64,000 bases of DNA, from contig NZ_KB911822.1 of NCBI RefSeq assembly GCF_000383675.1, positions 186,001-250,000 of the forward strand, given 5' to 3'. A program made the translations under genes and the position numbers. Within the stretch, counting starts at the first letter, position 1, and each line of letters opens with the position of its first letter. Source of the DNA: Terracoccus sp. 273MFTsu3.1 (lineage in GTDB: Bacteria; Actinomycetota; Actinomycetes; Actinomycetales; Dermatophilaceae). A model generated the notes under the pieces. It ran no database searches. It had not been told where the DNA came from and was given only the letters and a program-made list of their open reading frames with translations. Of this stretch, positions 33,073 through 42,583 are shown piece by piece.

Positions 33073-34731
33073 TCACAGGGCCTCGACGCGGACGCGGCCC
33101 CGTGTGACGACCCACCGGTGGGTCAGGCGTATGCCGTCGAGCAGGCTCTCGTCGTGGCTCACGACGAGCACGGTCCCTCCGAAGGCCGCCACGGCGGCCT
33201 CGAGCTGCTCGATCGCGTCGACGTCGAGGTGGTTCGTCGGCTCGTCGAGGACGAGGACGTTGACCTCGCGACCCTGGAAGAGGGCCATGAGCGCGCGGGT
33301 CCGCTCGCCCATCGACAGGCTCCGGGCCGGACGTGACACGTGCTCGGACCCGAGCCCGAACTTCGCGAGGAGGGTGCGCACCTCGGCGACCGGCCACTCG
33401 CTGCCCGACCTCGGGTGGGTCCCGAGCTCACGCCGCACGACCTCGAGCACCGTGGCGTCGTCGTCGAGCAGGTGGCGGCGCTGGTCGATGACGCCGACGG
33501 CCACCCGGGTGCCCAGGCTCTGGCGGCCCGACGTGAGGGGCAGGTCACCGAGCAGGGCGCCGAGCAGCGTCGTCTTGCCCGATCCGTTGTCGCCGACGAG
33601 CGCGATGCGGTCACCACGACCCACGACGAGGCTGACCGGGCCGAGCCGGAAGCCGTGCCGCTCGACGACCGCGTCCGACAGCGTGGCGACGACGTCGGCG
33701 GAGGGCCGGCCCTCGGTGATGGCGTAGCGCAGCTGCCACTCCTTGCGCGGCTGCTCCACGGCGTCGAGTCGCTCGGCAGCCCGTTCGAGGCGGCCTCCCT
33801 TCGCCGCCTGGCGGTCGGCCCGGGCCTTGTGCTTCTCGCGGATGTGCTTGTCGGGCTCCTTGCCGAGCGCGACGTTGCGCCGTCCCCTGTCGGCCCAGTC
33901 GTGCCGCTGCCGGGACTGCGCGAGCAGCGAGTCCCGCTCGGCGGCATACCCCTCGTAGGCCTCCCACGCGTGGGCGCGGGCGAGCTCGCGCTGCGCGACG
34001 AAGCTGCTCCAGCCGCCGGTGTAGTGGCCGATGCGCTGCTGCTTGACGTCCAGCTCGACGACGCCGGTGGCGACCGCGTCGAGGAAGGTGCGGTCGTGGC
34101 TGGCGACGAGGATCGGGCCCTCGTGCGCGGCGACGAAGTCGGCCATGAGGGTGAGCCCGCGGGCGTCGAGGTCGTTCGTCGGCTCGTCGAGGAGCAGCAC
34201 GTCGTACTGGCTGAGCAGCACGGCGACGAGGCAGGCCCGCGCGGCCTGCCCGCCGGACAGGGTGCCGAGCGGACGGTTCGACGCGACGTCGAGCCCGACG
34301 CGGGCGGCCACCTCGGGCAGGCGCTCGTCGAGGTCGGCGGCTCCGAGCGCGAGCCAGCGTTCGAGCGCGGTGGCGTAGCGGTCCTCGCTGCCCTCGTCAC
34401 CGGCCGCGATCGCGGCGGACGCGGCCTCGAGCTCGGTGTCGGCGGCCGTGACGCCGGTGCGGCGACGGGCATACGTCAGGAGGGTCTCCGTCGGGTCGGG
34501 CACGACCTGAGGGAGCCAGCCGACCGTCGCGTCGCGCGGGGCGAGCCGGATCGCTCCGGCCTCGATCGGCAGCTCGCCGACGATGGTGCGCATGAGCGTC
34601 GACTTGCCCGACCCGTTGGGGCCGACGACGGCGAGCACGTCGCCGTCGGCGAGGGTCAGGTCGAGACCGGAGAAGAGGGTGCGTGCCCCGAAGGCGACGT
34701 CGAGTCCGGAGATGGTGAGGGTGGAAGACAT
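33073..34731 (-). CDS. ABC-F family ATPase (duplicated nucleotide-binding domains)
   Basis: 552 residues with two ABC domains and no membrane part. Domain 1: VVGPNGSGKSTLMRTIVGEL, LSGGQAARACLVAVLLSQYD, VLLLDEPTNDLD. Domain 2: LVGDNGSGKTTLLGALLGDL, LSMGERTRALMALFQGRE, VLVLDEPTNHLD. The charged linker between them (residues about 235-320) is the segment that reaches the ribosomal P/E sites in ABC-F proteins. It is therefore a translation factor or antibiotic-protection protein, not a transporter. Which drug, if any, cannot be read from sequence. The signature SMGE replaces SGGE in domain 2. Confidence 0.9.
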   Translation of the reverse strand: MSSTLTISGLDVAFGARTLFSGLDLTLADGDVLAVVGPNGSGKSTLMRTIVGELPIEAGAIRLAPRDATVGWLPQVVPDPTETLLTYARRRTGVTAADTELEAASAAIAAGDEGSEDRYATALERWLALGAADLDERLPEVAARVGLDVASNRPLGTLSGGQAARACLVAVLLSQYDVLLLDEPTNDLDARGLTLMADFVAAHEGPILVASHDRTFLDAVATGVVELDVKQQRIGHYTGGWSSFVAQRELARAHAWEAYEGYAAERDSLLAQSRQRHDWADRGRRNVALGKEPDKHIREKHKARADRQAAKGGRLERAAERLDAVEQPRKEWQLRYAITEGRPSADVVATLSDAVVERHGFRLGPVSLVVGRGDRIALVGDNGSGKTTLLGALLGDLPLTSGRQSLGTRVAVGVIDQRRHLLDDDATVLEVVRRELGTHPRSGSEWPVAEVRTLLAKFGLGSEHVSRPARSLSMGERTRALMALFQGREVNVLVLDEPTNHLDVDAIEQLEAAVAAFGGTVLVVSHDESLLDGIRLTHRWVVTRGRVRVEAL

Positions 34732-34916
34732 GGGGGGTCCTTGATGGTCGGCTGGGCCCCGCGGGTGACGTCAGACGGTCGTCGTCAGGTCAGCGGCGGG
34801 CGGGCTCGAGGCATCAGGAGATCCACACGGGAGAGAAGGTATGGGGCGTGGCCCCCTCGCGTCCAGCCTTTTTGCGCGCGTGTCCGCCAAGCCCCGCAGA
34901 GGGGCGGCGGCGAGGC

Positions 34917-35627
34917 TCAGGTGAGAGCGGCGTCGTGGACGACGATGGCGATCTGGACGCGGTTGTCGGCGCCGAGCTTGTCGAGGACGCGCGACACGTG
35001 GGCCTTGACGGTCGGCACGGAGAGGTAGAGCTCGCGCGAGATGTCGGCGTTGGACAGTCCGCGGCCGATGGCGAGCGCCACCTCGCGCTCGCGGTCGGTG
35101 AGCGTCGCCAGGCGGCCCTCGGCGTCGGAGCGACGTCGGTCGCCCGCGTCTGAGCCACCGCCGCCGGTCGCGACGTGGGCCATGAGCGTCGCGGTGACGC
35201 TCGGCGACAGGATCGGCTCGCCGGCGGCGACGAGGCGCACCGCCTCGACGAGCCGGCGCGGCTCGGTGTCCTTGAGCAGGAAGCCGTGGGCGCCGGCCCG
35301 CAGCGCCTGCACGACCATGTCGTCGGCGTCGAAGGTCGTCAGCACGATGACCTTGAGGTCGTCGCCCCGCGCACCTCGGACGGCCCGGGCGCCTTCGGAC
35401 AGCAGCGATCTCGTCGTCTCGAGTCCGTCCCGGCGTGGCATCCGGATGTCCATGAGGACGACGTCGGGCCGGTGCTCGTCGACGACCCGCTCACCCTCGA
35501 GGCCGTCACCCGCCTCCGCGACCACGTCGAGGTCGGGTGCCCCACCGAGGATCATCCTCAGCCCGGCACGCACGAGCGCGTCGTCGTCGACGATCACGAC
35601 ACGCGTACGCCCTGTGTCCTCGGTCAT
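34917..35627 (-). CDS. NarL/LuxR-type response regulator
   Basis: 236 residues. Receiver domain with acidic pocket VVIVDDDALVRAGLRMIL and phospho-acceptor Asp60 (DVVLMDIRMPRRDG), Thr in KVIVLTTFDADDM and Lys in FLLKDTEPRR. The C-terminal LuxR helix-turn-helix is LTDREREVALAIGRGLSNAD with SREIYL-like LYLSVPTVKAHVSRVLDKLG. The ATG at 35627 overlaps the stop of the sensor kinase gene (ATGA). It probably controls the divergent ABC exporter at 37046 through the repeats at 36932-36968. Confidence 0.9.
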   Translation of the reverse strand: MTEDTGRTRVVIVDDDALVRAGLRMILGGAPDLDVVAEAGDGLEGERVVDEHRPDVVLMDIRMPRRDGLETTRSLLSEGARAVRGARGDDLKVIVLTTFDADDMVVQALRAGAHGFLLKDTEPRRLVEAVRLVAAGEPILSPSVTATLMAHVATGGGGSDAGDRRRSDAEGRLATLTDREREVALAIGRGLSNADISRELYLSVPTVKAHVSRVLDKLGADNRVQIAIVVHDAALT

Positions 35628-36895
35628 CGCGACCACGGTAGCCGGGCCGTGAGGACGAAGTCGCCCGCGCGGTCGGGGCCGTAGGTCAGCTCGCCTCCGG
35701 CGAGGACGGCCCGTTCCGTGAGGCCGAGCAGTCCCAGCCCGGCTCCCACCGTGACGTCAGGGCGTATGCCGTCCGCCGCGTCGCGGCCCGCGCGCGGGAC
35801 CGTGTTGCGCACCGTCACCCGGACCGCCTCGTCGTCGAGGCCGCCCTCCGCGGCGGTGGACACGGTGACCCGGACGGCCGCGCCCGGGGCGTGCTTGCGG
35901 GCATTCGTCAGACCCTCCTGGACGATCCGGTAGGCGCCGCGCGACACCTGCTCGGGCACGCGCTCGAGGTCACCCGACCGGTCGAGCCGGACCGTCGTGC
36001 CGCCCGAGCGTGCCTCGGCGACGAGCGCGTCGAGGTCGGCGAGCGTCGGCTGCGGCGGCTGGGGCGTGCCATCCGCGGGAGCCCCCGAACCGGGCACGTC
36101 GCGCAGCACGCCGAGCACGGCCCGCAGCTCGGTCAGAGCCTCGTTGGCACTCTCGCGGACCACCTCGGCCGTCTCGGAGACCTGCTCGGGCGTCAGGTCG
36201 GTGCGGTAGGCGAGGGCGCCGGAGTGCATGGCCACGAGGGAGATCCGGTGCGCGAGGACGTCGTGCATCTCGCGGGCGATGCGAGCGCGCTCGGCCACCT
36301 GGGCCTGGACGACGCGCATCGCCTGCTCGCGCTCGGCGGTCAGCGCGCGGTCGTGGAGCGAGGCGACGAAGGCGCGGCGCTCGCCGATGGCCCAGCCGAT
36401 GGCGACGCTGACGGCATAGCTGAGCAGGCCGATGATGACGTTCGGCAGGGTGACGACCTGGTCCTCGGTCGGGTAGACCATGGCGTTGACCCAGCCGGCG
36501 AGCATCCACGGCACCGCGACGAGGGCGATCCGGCGCCACTGACGTCCCGTCGAGAGCGACACGAGGGCGACCACGGACGCGCCCACGCTGACCGTCGAGA
36601 CGCTCGAGATCGCCGCCGTCACGACGGCGACGGCGAGCGGCCACCGTCGCCGCCACAGCAGCAGGACCGTCGAGGCGAGACCGATGCCGACGTCGACGAG
36701 GAGCCAGTCCTTGCCGAAGGCCGGTTCGACGTGCCGGTGGTCGAGCTGCGCCTGGACGGCGCCCCAGATCGCGAGCCCGAAGAGGAAGGCGACCCCGAGC
36801 CGCCACGTCTCGCCCCACACGTGGCCCCGTCGGGTGCGGGCGATCCGGGGCAGCGGCACCCGGCCAGCGTAGGCGCGGACCGGGCGCGACGGCAT
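35624..36895 (-). CDS. Sensor histidine kinase (HisKA_3 type)
   Basis: 423 residues. Four to six transmembrane helices in the first 170 residues with almost no extracytoplasmic loop, so it probably senses the membrane state. Dimerisation/phosphotransfer motif RIAREMHDVLAHRISLVAMH with phospho-His211. HATPase N box YRIVQEGLTNARKHAPGAAV and G box VGAGLGLLGLTERAVLAGGE. ATG 36895 lacks a visible ribosome site; GTG 36859 is an alternative. The start faces the exporter genes. Confidence 0.88.
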   Translation of the reverse strand: MPSRPVRAYAGRVPLPRIARTRRGHVWGETWRLGVAFLFGLAIWGAVQAQLDHRHVEPAFGKDWLLVDVGIGLASTVLLLWRRRWPLAVAVVTAAISSVSTVSVGASVVALVSLSTGRQWRRIALVAVPWMLAGWVNAMVYPTEDQVVTLPNVIIGLLSYAVSVAIGWAIGERRAFVASLHDRALTAEREQAMRVVQAQVAERARIAREMHDVLAHRISLVAMHSGALAYRTDLTPEQVSETAEVVRESANEALTELRAVLGVLRDVPGSGAPADGTPQPPQPTLADLDALVAEARSGGTTVRLDRSGDLERVPEQVSRGAYRIVQEGLTNARKHAPGAAVRVTVSTAAEGGLDDEAVRVTVRNTVPRAGRDAADGIRPDVTVGAGLGLLGLTERAVLAGGELTYGPDRAGDFVLTARLPWSR

Positions 36896-36931
36896 CCGAC
36901 CAAGGTCTCGTCCGCGGTCGCCGGCGGGGTC

Positions 36932-36968
36932 CGACCCTGAGCACGGACCCTGACTCCGGTCAGGGTCG
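36932..36968. promoter_or_regulatory. Repeated CGACCCTGA-type sites between kinase and exporter genes
   Basis: GACCCTGA (36946-36953) and TCAGGGTC (36960-36967) form a perfect 8-bp inverted repeat with a 6-bp spacer. A third copy, CGACCCTGA (36932-36940), lies one turn plus away. Three copies in the divergent promoter region make this a good candidate for response-regulator binding. Confidence 0.55.
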
Positions 36969-37045
36969 GGTGCGACCTAGGTAGGGGTCGGAATCAGGCT
37001 TGTGACGGATGTGCGACCACCACCCCTCCCGAGAGGGTGGAGCCC

Positions 37046-37945
37046 ATGATCACAGTGGAACGACTCACCAAGCGCTACGGCCCGTTCACGGCCGTCGACG
37101 ACGTCTCCTTCGACGTCAAGCCGGGCCTCGTCACCGGCTTCCTCGGCCCCAACGGCGCCGGCAAGACGACCGCGATGCGCGTCATGGCCGGCCTGACGCC
37201 CGCCACGTCAGGACGGGCCACGGTGCTCGGCAAGCCGTATGCCGCCCTGCCGAACCCCGGCCGCCACGTCGGCCTCCTGCTCGACGCCTCGGCCCAGCAC
37301 GCCGGCCGCACCGGCCGTGAGGTGCTGACCCTCGGCGCGATCCTCATGGGCGTCGGCAAGCACCGCGTCGACGAGATGGTCGAGCTCGTCGGCCTCACCG
37401 AGAAGGAGGCGAACCGCCGCGTCCGCAACTACTCCCTCGGCATGCGCCAACGCCTCGGCATCGCCCACGCGCTGCTCGGTGACCCCGAGGTGCTCATCCT
37501 CGACGAGCCGGCGAACGGGCTCGACCCCGCCGGGATCCGCTGGATGCGTGACCTGCTCCGCGGCTACGCCAACGAGGGCGGCACGGTGCTGCTCAGCTCG
37601 CACCTGCTCAACGAGATCGAGCGTGTCGCCGACGAGATCATCGTCATCGGCCACGGCAAGATCGTCGCCCAGGGCACCAAGGACGAGCTCCTCGCCGGGG
37701 CCGGAACCTACACGCGCTCCACCGACGACGAGGCCCTCATGGGCGCGCTCGCCGCGGCCTCGATCGTCGCCCAGCGCACCCCGACCGGGGGCCTGCAGGT
37801 GGAGGCCGAGCCGATCGCCGTCGGCCGCGTCGCCCTCGCCCACCAGATCGTCCTGACCGAGCTGCGCGGTGCCGACAGCCGGGGGCTCGAGGAGATGTTC
37901 CTCGACCTCACCGCCGGTGCCGCACGAGAGGAGGTGGCGGCATGA
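37046..37945 (+). CDS. ABC transporter ATP-binding subunit (drug/antibiotic export type)
   Basis: 299 residues. Walker A FLGPNGAGKTTAMRVMAGL, signature YSLGMRQRLGIAHALLGDPE, Walker B VLILDEPANGLDPAGI and switch His in VLLSSHLLNEIERVADEI. The pattern MITVERLTKRYGPFTAVDDV is that of BcrA/CcmA-like exporters. The ATG at 37046 follows GGTGGAG; an in-frame GTG at 37037 is less well placed. ATGA overlap with the permease. Divergent from a two-component system, the usual arrangement for antibiotic- or lipid-responsive exporters. Confidence 0.9.
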   Translation: MITVERLTKRYGPFTAVDDVSFDVKPGLVTGFLGPNGAGKTTAMRVMAGLTPATSGRATVLGKPYAALPNPGRHVGLLLDASAQHAGRTGREVLTLGAILMGVGKHRVDEMVELVGLTEKEANRRVRNYSLGMRQRLGIAHALLGDPEVLILDEPANGLDPAGIRWMRDLLRGYANEGGTVLLSSHLLNEIERVADEIIVIGHGKIVAQGTKDELLAGAGTYTRSTDDEALMGALAAASIVAQRTPTGGLQVEAEPIAVGRVALAHQIVLTELRGADSRGLEEMFLDLTAGAAREEVAA

Positions 37946-38799
37946 CCGCCACGACCACGACCACGACCCAGGTGCCCAACGGGTCGGCCGTCTCCAAGAA
38001 CGCCGAGTCGGCCCTGCCGACCCACGCGAAGGTGCCGAGCCGCATCGCCGGCCCGCGTCCCACGACCGGGGTGCCCTTCGGCCGCCTCGTCCACGTCGAG
38101 CTGCGCAAGATGCTCGACACCCGCGCCGGCCGCTGGCTCCTCATCGGCATCGGCGCCATCATCGCGGTCGCGCTGACGATCATGTTCTTCAACGAGGGCG
38201 GACAGCACGCCTTCGGCGAGTACCTCCAGGCCACGACGATGCCGATGGCGCTGATCCTCCCGGTCGTCGGCATCCTCGCCGTGACGTCCGAGTGGAGCCA
38301 GCGCACCGGCCTCGTCACGTTCGGTCTCGAGCCGCGCCGCATGCGCATCGCGTGGGCCAAGCTCCTCTCGGCCCTCTTCGTCGGCGTCTGCGCCTTCGCG
38401 CTGTCGCTCGTGCTGGCCGCCCTCGCCCACCAGGCCGCGATCACCTTCCGCGGCATCACCGGCGACTGGTCCACGGACGCGCTCGTGCTCCTCGGCGCCG
38501 GGGGCTACGTGCTGCTCGGCATCGCCCAGGGCGTCGGTTTCGGCATGCTCTTCAAGAACACTCCGGCCGCGGTCGTCGTCTTCTTCGTCCTGCCCACCGC
38601 GTGGTCGATCCTCGGCTCGATGGTCTCGTGGCTGGGCGACGCAGCGACGTGGCTCGACATGAACCAGACGATGCAGCCGCTCTTCGAGGGATCGCTGACG
38701 GGTGCCCAGTGGGCCCATCTCTGCACCTCGGTCGCCGTGTGGGTCATCGCACCGCTCGCCGTCGGCATCTGGCGCCTGACCCGCGCCGAGGTGAAGTAG
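37942..38799 (+). CDS. ABC-2 type permease subunit
   Basis: 285 residues with about six transmembrane helices after a 45-residue cytoplasmic N-terminus: WLLIGIGAIIAVALTIMFF, MALILPVVGILAVTSEWSQR, AFALSLVLAALAHQA, LVLLGAGGYVLLGIAQGVGF, AVVVFFVLPTAWSILGSM. TSEWSQRTGLVTFGLEPRR is typical of ABC-2 permeases that partner BcrA-like ATPases. Works with the ATPase at 37046; cargo unknown. Confidence 0.88.
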   Translation: MTATTTTTTQVPNGSAVSKNAESALPTHAKVPSRIAGPRPTTGVPFGRLVHVELRKMLDTRAGRWLLIGIGAIIAVALTIMFFNEGGQHAFGEYLQATTMPMALILPVVGILAVTSEWSQRTGLVTFGLEPRRMRIAWAKLLSALFVGVCAFALSLVLAALAHQAAITFRGITGDWSTDALVLLGAGGYVLLGIAQGVGFGMLFKNTPAAVVVFFVLPTAWSILGSMVSWLGDAATWLDMNQTMQPLFEGSLTGAQWAHLCTSVAVWVIAPLAVGIWRLTRAEVK

Positions 38800-38959
38800 C
38801 CGAGGTCACGGGCCGAGGTCGGATAACGGACCAACCCCCGCAGGTGGGCGGACGAATCCCAAACGGGACAAGTTCGCCCACTTGCGCGTGATGCCTTGGC
38901 CCGGTCGTTCCCACGGTCCTACCGTGGCTGGGTCGGGGGATGACCGAACAGGGATGTCC

Positions 38960-40105
38960 ATGATCACGAAATCATTGGTTCGTCGTATGGCCGGCGTCGG
39001 TGTCATCGCAGTTGCGGCTGGCACTGCTGGAATGAGTTCCGTTACCGCGCAGGCGAGTCCGGCGCACAGTCACATGTCTAGTCACATGCCGAAGGTCATC
39101 GCCTCCGGCCTCAACAGCCCCCGACAGCTGGCCTTCAGCCCGAGCGGGGCCCTCTACGTCGCGGAGGCAGGGACGACCGGCACGACCGCCTGCCGACCCA
39201 ACCCCATCGACCCGACCACCCAGGCGTGTGTCGGCCTCACGGGCTCCGTCGCTCGCATCGGTGCCAAAGGCTCCGTCAAACGAGTGGTGACCGGTCTGTC
39301 GTCCGCCGGCGGTACCGCGGATGCGCTCGGGCCCGCAGATCTCGTCTTCACGGGTGAGCACACCTTCGCCCTCACCATGGGCCTCGGCGGCTCGCCCGAC
39401 TACCGGGACAGCTTCGGACCCCAGGGGGCCAACCTCGGCAAGCTGCTGAAGGTCGAGCTCAAGGACCACGGCAAGGCGCGCGTGACGTCGATCGCCGACC
39501 TCGCGCGCTTCGAGCAGCGCAAGAACCCCGACGGCACCGACGTCGACAGCGACCCGACGGGTCTGGCGCGGTCCGGAAAGGGCTTCGTCTACACCGACTC
39601 CGGCGGCAACTCCGTCAACGCGGTCCGCAAGCACGTCTCGAACGTGGCCGTGCTCCCGCCTGTGCTGACTACCGTGGCGTCCCCTGTCGGCCCGCCGGCC
39701 GGGTTCCCCGCCGACGCAGTGCCGACAGACGTCGTCAAGGGACCGGACGGGGCCTGGTACGTCTCGCAGCTCGTCGGCTTCCCGTTCGAGAAGGGGTCGG
39801 CGGCGATCTGGCGCATCAAGCCCGGCCACGCGCCCACGAAGTGGGCGACCGGCCTGACCAACGTCACGTCGCTCGCGTTCGACAAGGAGGGCCACCTGTA
39901 CGCCGTGGAGATCGCGTCGAACGGGCTCGCGTCCCCGCCGCCGATCGGCGCGCTGGTGCGTGTCAGGCCGCACTCGACGTCCCCGACGGTCGTCACCGGC
40001 GGCCTCTTCATGCCGTACGGCCTCGCGTTGCGCGGTGACTACGCCTACGTGACCACGCACGCGACCGACGCAGGTGGTGGACAGGTGGTCAGGATTCACC
40101 TCTGA
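38960..40105 (+). CDS. Secreted ScyD/ScyE-like beta-propeller protein
   Basis: 381 residues. A signal peptide (GVGVIAVAAGTAGMSSVTAQ, cleavage after about AQA) is followed by NHL/six-blade propeller-like repeats: VIASGLNSPRQLAFSPSGAL, VVKGPDGAWYVSQLVGFPFE, TSLAFDKEGHLYAVEIASNG. The family name comes from cyanobacterial scytonemin clusters, but actinobacterial members have no known role. The ATG at 38960 is preferred over 38954 because AGGG then sits six bases upstream. The mature N-terminus is His/Met-rich (SPAHSHMSSHMPK), suggesting metal contact. Monocistronic. Confidence 0.75.
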   Translation: MITKSLVRRMAGVGVIAVAAGTAGMSSVTAQASPAHSHMSSHMPKVIASGLNSPRQLAFSPSGALYVAEAGTTGTTACRPNPIDPTTQACVGLTGSVARIGAKGSVKRVVTGLSSAGGTADALGPADLVFTGEHTFALTMGLGGSPDYRDSFGPQGANLGKLLKVELKDHGKARVTSIADLARFEQRKNPDGTDVDSDPTGLARSGKGFVYTDSGGNSVNAVRKHVSNVAVLPPVLTTVASPVGPPAGFPADAVPTDVVKGPDGAWYVSQLVGFPFEKGSAAIWRIKPGHAPTKWATGLTNVTSLAFDKEGHLYAVEIASNGLASPPPIGALVRVRPHSTSPTVVTGGLFMPYGLALRGDYAYVTTHATDAGGGQVVRIHL

Positions 40106-40122
40106 CCCGGATTCACCCGCAC

Positions 40123-40163
40123 GAGGTATGCCGTGTGCCTGACGGGGGCACACGGCATACCTC
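40123..40163. terminator. 17-bp perfect hairpin between convergent genes
   Basis: GAGGTATGCCGTGTGCC (40123-40139) and its exact complement (40147-40163) flank a 7-nt loop in the 84-bp gap between the ScyD-like and catalase genes. Position and stability indicate a bidirectional terminator. The stem contains the GTATGCC word that recurs across the window. Confidence 0.8.
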
Positions 40164-40189
40164 TGCGTGTTGCTGGGCGAAACGCCCTG

Positions 40190-41776
40190 TCAGTGGGCGG
40201 CGTTCGTGTCCGTCTCGACGATCGGGTCGTTGACGACCTTGGCGTCGTCGGCGTCTCCGCCCGGGTTGGCGCCGCCGAGGCCGGCGCGGACGAGCTCCTC
40301 GATCTGCTTGCCCGTCTCGGCGTCGACGCTCTTCCAGTAGTCGAAGGCGCGCTCAAGCACCGGTGACTTCACGCCGCCGAGCAGGTGGCCGGCGACGGTC
40401 TCGGTGAACATCTCGCGCTGCGCGTCGTCCCAGACCTCGCGGACGAGCAGGCCCGCCTGGCTGAAGTCGTCGTCGTCCTCGCGCAGCGTGTAGGCCTGGC
40501 GCACCATGGCGCCGTCGGTCTCCCAGCCCTCCTCGACCTCACCGACCTCGTCGGCGTAGCCGCGGCCCTCGCTGTTGGGGGCGTAGACGGGCTGGTCACC
40601 GTGGTGGTCGTAGGCCATCGGGCCGTCCTGCGTGTAGGTGTTGAGGCCGTCGACGCGGGGACGGTTGACCGGCAGCTGGAGGTAGTTCGGGCCGATGCGG
40701 TAGCGGTGCGTGTCGCTGTAGGCGAAGACGCGGCCGAGCAGCATCTTGTCGGGGGAGAAGCCGATGCCCGGCACGACCGCCGACGGCTCGAAGGCCGCCT
40801 GCTCGATCTGCGCGAAGAAGTTGTCCGGGTTGCGGTTCAGCGTCATCGTGCCGACCTTGATGAGCGGGTAGTCGCTGTGCGGCCACACCTTCGTCAGGTC
40901 GAAGGGGTTGAGGTGGTAGGTCTTCGCGTCCTCGTAGGGCATGGCCTGGATCGAGAGCGTCCAGCTCGGGAAGTCGCCCGCCTCGATCGCGTCGTGGAGG
41001 TCGCGCCGGTGGTGGTCGGCGTCCTGGCCGGCGATGCGCTCGGCCTCTGCCCCGGTCAGGCCCTCGACACCCTGGTTGCTGTGGAAGTGGTACTTGACCC
41101 AGTGCTTCTCACCGGCCTCGTTGATCCAGAGGAAGGTGTGGCTGCCGTAGCCGTTCATGTGGCGGAACGTCTTCGGGATGCCGCGGTCGCCCATGAGGTA
41201 GGTGACCTGGTGCGCCGACTCGGGGTTGAGGCTCCAGAAGTCCCACTGCATGTGGTTGTCGCGCAGGCCCGAGCCGCCGCGGCGCTTCTGGCTGCGGATG
41301 AAGTGCGGGAACTTCATCGTGTCGCGGATGAAGAAGACCGGGGTGTTGTTGCCGACGAGGTCGTAGTTGCCCTCGGTCGTGTAGAACTTCAGCGCGAAGC
41401 CGCGGGGGTCGCGCCACGTGTCGGGGCTGCCCTGCTCACCGGCGACGGTCGAGAAGCGCGCGAGCATCTCGGTGCTGGCGCCCTTCTGGAAGAGCGCGGC
41501 CTTGGTGTAGGCCGACACGTCCTCGGTCGTCTCGAAGGTGCCGAACGCGCCGGAACCCTTCGCGTGGACGTTGCGCTCCGGGATGCGCTCGCGGTTGAAG
41601 TGCGCCATCTGGTTGAGGAAGTGGTGGTCGTGCAGCAGGATCGGGCCGTCCGGGCCGACGGTGAGCGAGTTGCGGTCGCTCGGGGCCGGCGCTCCGTTGT
41701 CGGTGTGCGACCCGAGTCGCGCCTCGTCGCTCGGTGCGGTCTCGATCGACTCGCGGGACTTCGTGCTCTCACTCAT
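40190..41776 (-). CDS. katA: Haem catalase
   Basis: 528 residues. Disproportionates hydrogen peroxide in the cytoplasm. Distal His in [40 protein letters not shown], the Asn in [19 protein letters not shown], and the proximal haem-ligand region [20 protein letters not shown] are all present, the order of clade 3 type catalases. The C-terminus carries about 30 extra acidic residues. The ATG at 41776 has AAGGAG six bases before it. Divergent from the lipoprotein at 41843 with 66 bp between. Confidence 0.95.
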   Translation of the reverse strand: MSESTKSRESIETAPSDEARLGSHTDNGAPAPSDRNSLTVGPDGPILLHDHHFLNQMAHFNRERIPERNVHAKGSGAFGTFETTEDVSAYTKAALFQKGASTEMLARFSTVAGEQGSPDTWRDPRGFALKFYTTEGNYDLVGNNTPVFFIRDTMKFPHFIRSQKRRGGSGLRDNHMQWDFWSLNPESAHQVTYLMGDRGIPKTFRHMNGYGSHTFLWINEAGEKHWVKYHFHSNQGVEGLTGAEAERIAGQDADHHRRDLHDAIEAGDFPSWTLSIQAMPYEDAKTYHLNPFDLTKVWPHSDYPLIKVGTMTLNRNPDNFFAQIEQAAFEPSAVVPGIGFSPDKMLLGRVFAYSDTHRYRIGPNYLQLPVNRPRVDGLNTYTQDGPMAYDHHGDQPVYAPNSEGRGYADEVGEVEEGWETDGAMVRQAYTLREDDDDFSQAGLLVREVWDDAQREMFTETVAGHLLGGVKSPVLERAFDYWKSVDAETGKQIEELVRAGLGGANPGGDADDAKVVNDPIVETDTNAAH

Positions 41777-41842
41777 GTCTGCTCCTTCGACGGCTGTACA
41801 TAGGCCATACCCAGTCGGCCCGGCCGGTCCTAGAGTCGGGTC

Positions 41843-42373
41843 ATGAGGCTGCGCCGCATCGTCGAGGCCGTGCCGGTGGTGGCTGCGGTGACCGCGGCGC
41901 TGCTCGCTGCCGGCTGCACGACGGACGGTGGCGTGCGGGTGACGCCGACAGGGCTGTCCGCCGGGAGGGTCACGCCGGAGGTCTCTCTCACCCCGATCGA
42001 CCCCGGACCGCCCCCCGTCGTGACGGTGCCTCCGCCGGTGGCCGGTGAGGTGGCGCGGGTCGTCGTGACCAAGCAGGGCTCGGGCAAGGCGTTCCGCAAC
42101 GTCCCCGGCGTGCCCGTCGCCGAGGGCCACACCTACACGGTCGAGGTCGCCTGCGCTGCCGGTCGGGCCACGGAGGGCTCGAGCTACGCCGTCTACGACG
42201 CCGCGCCCGGCACGTGGGGCCACGGCGAGCCGCTCTACTCCCGCCCCTTCGCGTGCGACGGCGCCGTGCAGCGGACCGTGCACCTGGGGCTGCCGTCAGG
42301 ACGGGTCCAGATCGACGTCCGCGGCCTCCCGGCCGACGCCGTGACGGCATACGCCCTCATCCGCCCCGAATAG
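41843..42373 (+). CDS. Small lipoprotein of unknown function
   Basis: 176 residues. Signal with lipobox [14 protein letters not shown], a Pro/Val-rich linker ([20 protein letters not shown]) and a beta-rich domain with two Cys ([39 protein letters not shown]) that could form a disulfide outside the cell. No family recognised. The ATG lies near the catalase promoter region; no operon partner. Confidence 0.6.
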   Translation: MRLRRIVEAVPVVAAVTAALLAAGCTTDGGVRVTPTGLSAGRVTPEVSLTPIDPGPPPVVTVPPPVAGEVARVVVTKQGSGKAFRNVPGVPVAEGHTYTVEVACAAGRATEGSSYAVYDAAPGTWGHGEPLYSRPFACDGAVQRTVHLGLPSGRVQIDVRGLPADAVTAYALIRPE

Positions 42374-42374
42374 T

Positions 42375-42520
42375 CGAGTGAGCGCCCCGTCCCACTCGAG
42401 TGAGCGCTCCGTCCCACTCGAGTGAGCGCTCCGTCCCACTCGAGTGAGCGCCCAACCGCATGCGTCACGTGACGGATGGGGCGGAGCGCTCACTCGTCTG
42501 GGGTTGAGCGCTCACTCGAG
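42375..42520. repeat. Tandem and inverted 22-bp palindromic repeats before serS
   Basis: Three direct 22-bp units (42375-42396, 42397-42418, 42419-42440; units 2 and 3 identical) and a partial fourth from 42441 carry CGAGTGAGCGCTC. Two inverted copies follow at 42484-42496 and 42506-42520. Each unit joins two palindromes, CACTCGAGTG and GAGCGCTC, so strong hairpins can form. The 210-bp gap 42374-42583 otherwise holds only the serS start region. Possible regulator array or mobile repeat. Confidence 0.85.
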
Positions 42521-42583
42521 TTGGGGGAGGGGTCGGCGGATCTCGGTCGTGGGTCCGCGCGGCGCGCGGATAGGCTGGCCCGC

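Noticed and set aside
34785-34814. Nine-residue leader ORF (MPRARPPLT) upstream of the ABC-F gene as an attenuator
   Set aside because: Such leaders regulate some ABC-F genes, but no ribosome site precedes this ATG and no clear terminator/antiterminator pair is visible.
42375-42520. CRISPR array or T-box riboswitch before serS
   Set aside because: No unique spacers; palindromic 22-bp units; no T-box consensus or tRNA-binding specifier loop seen.
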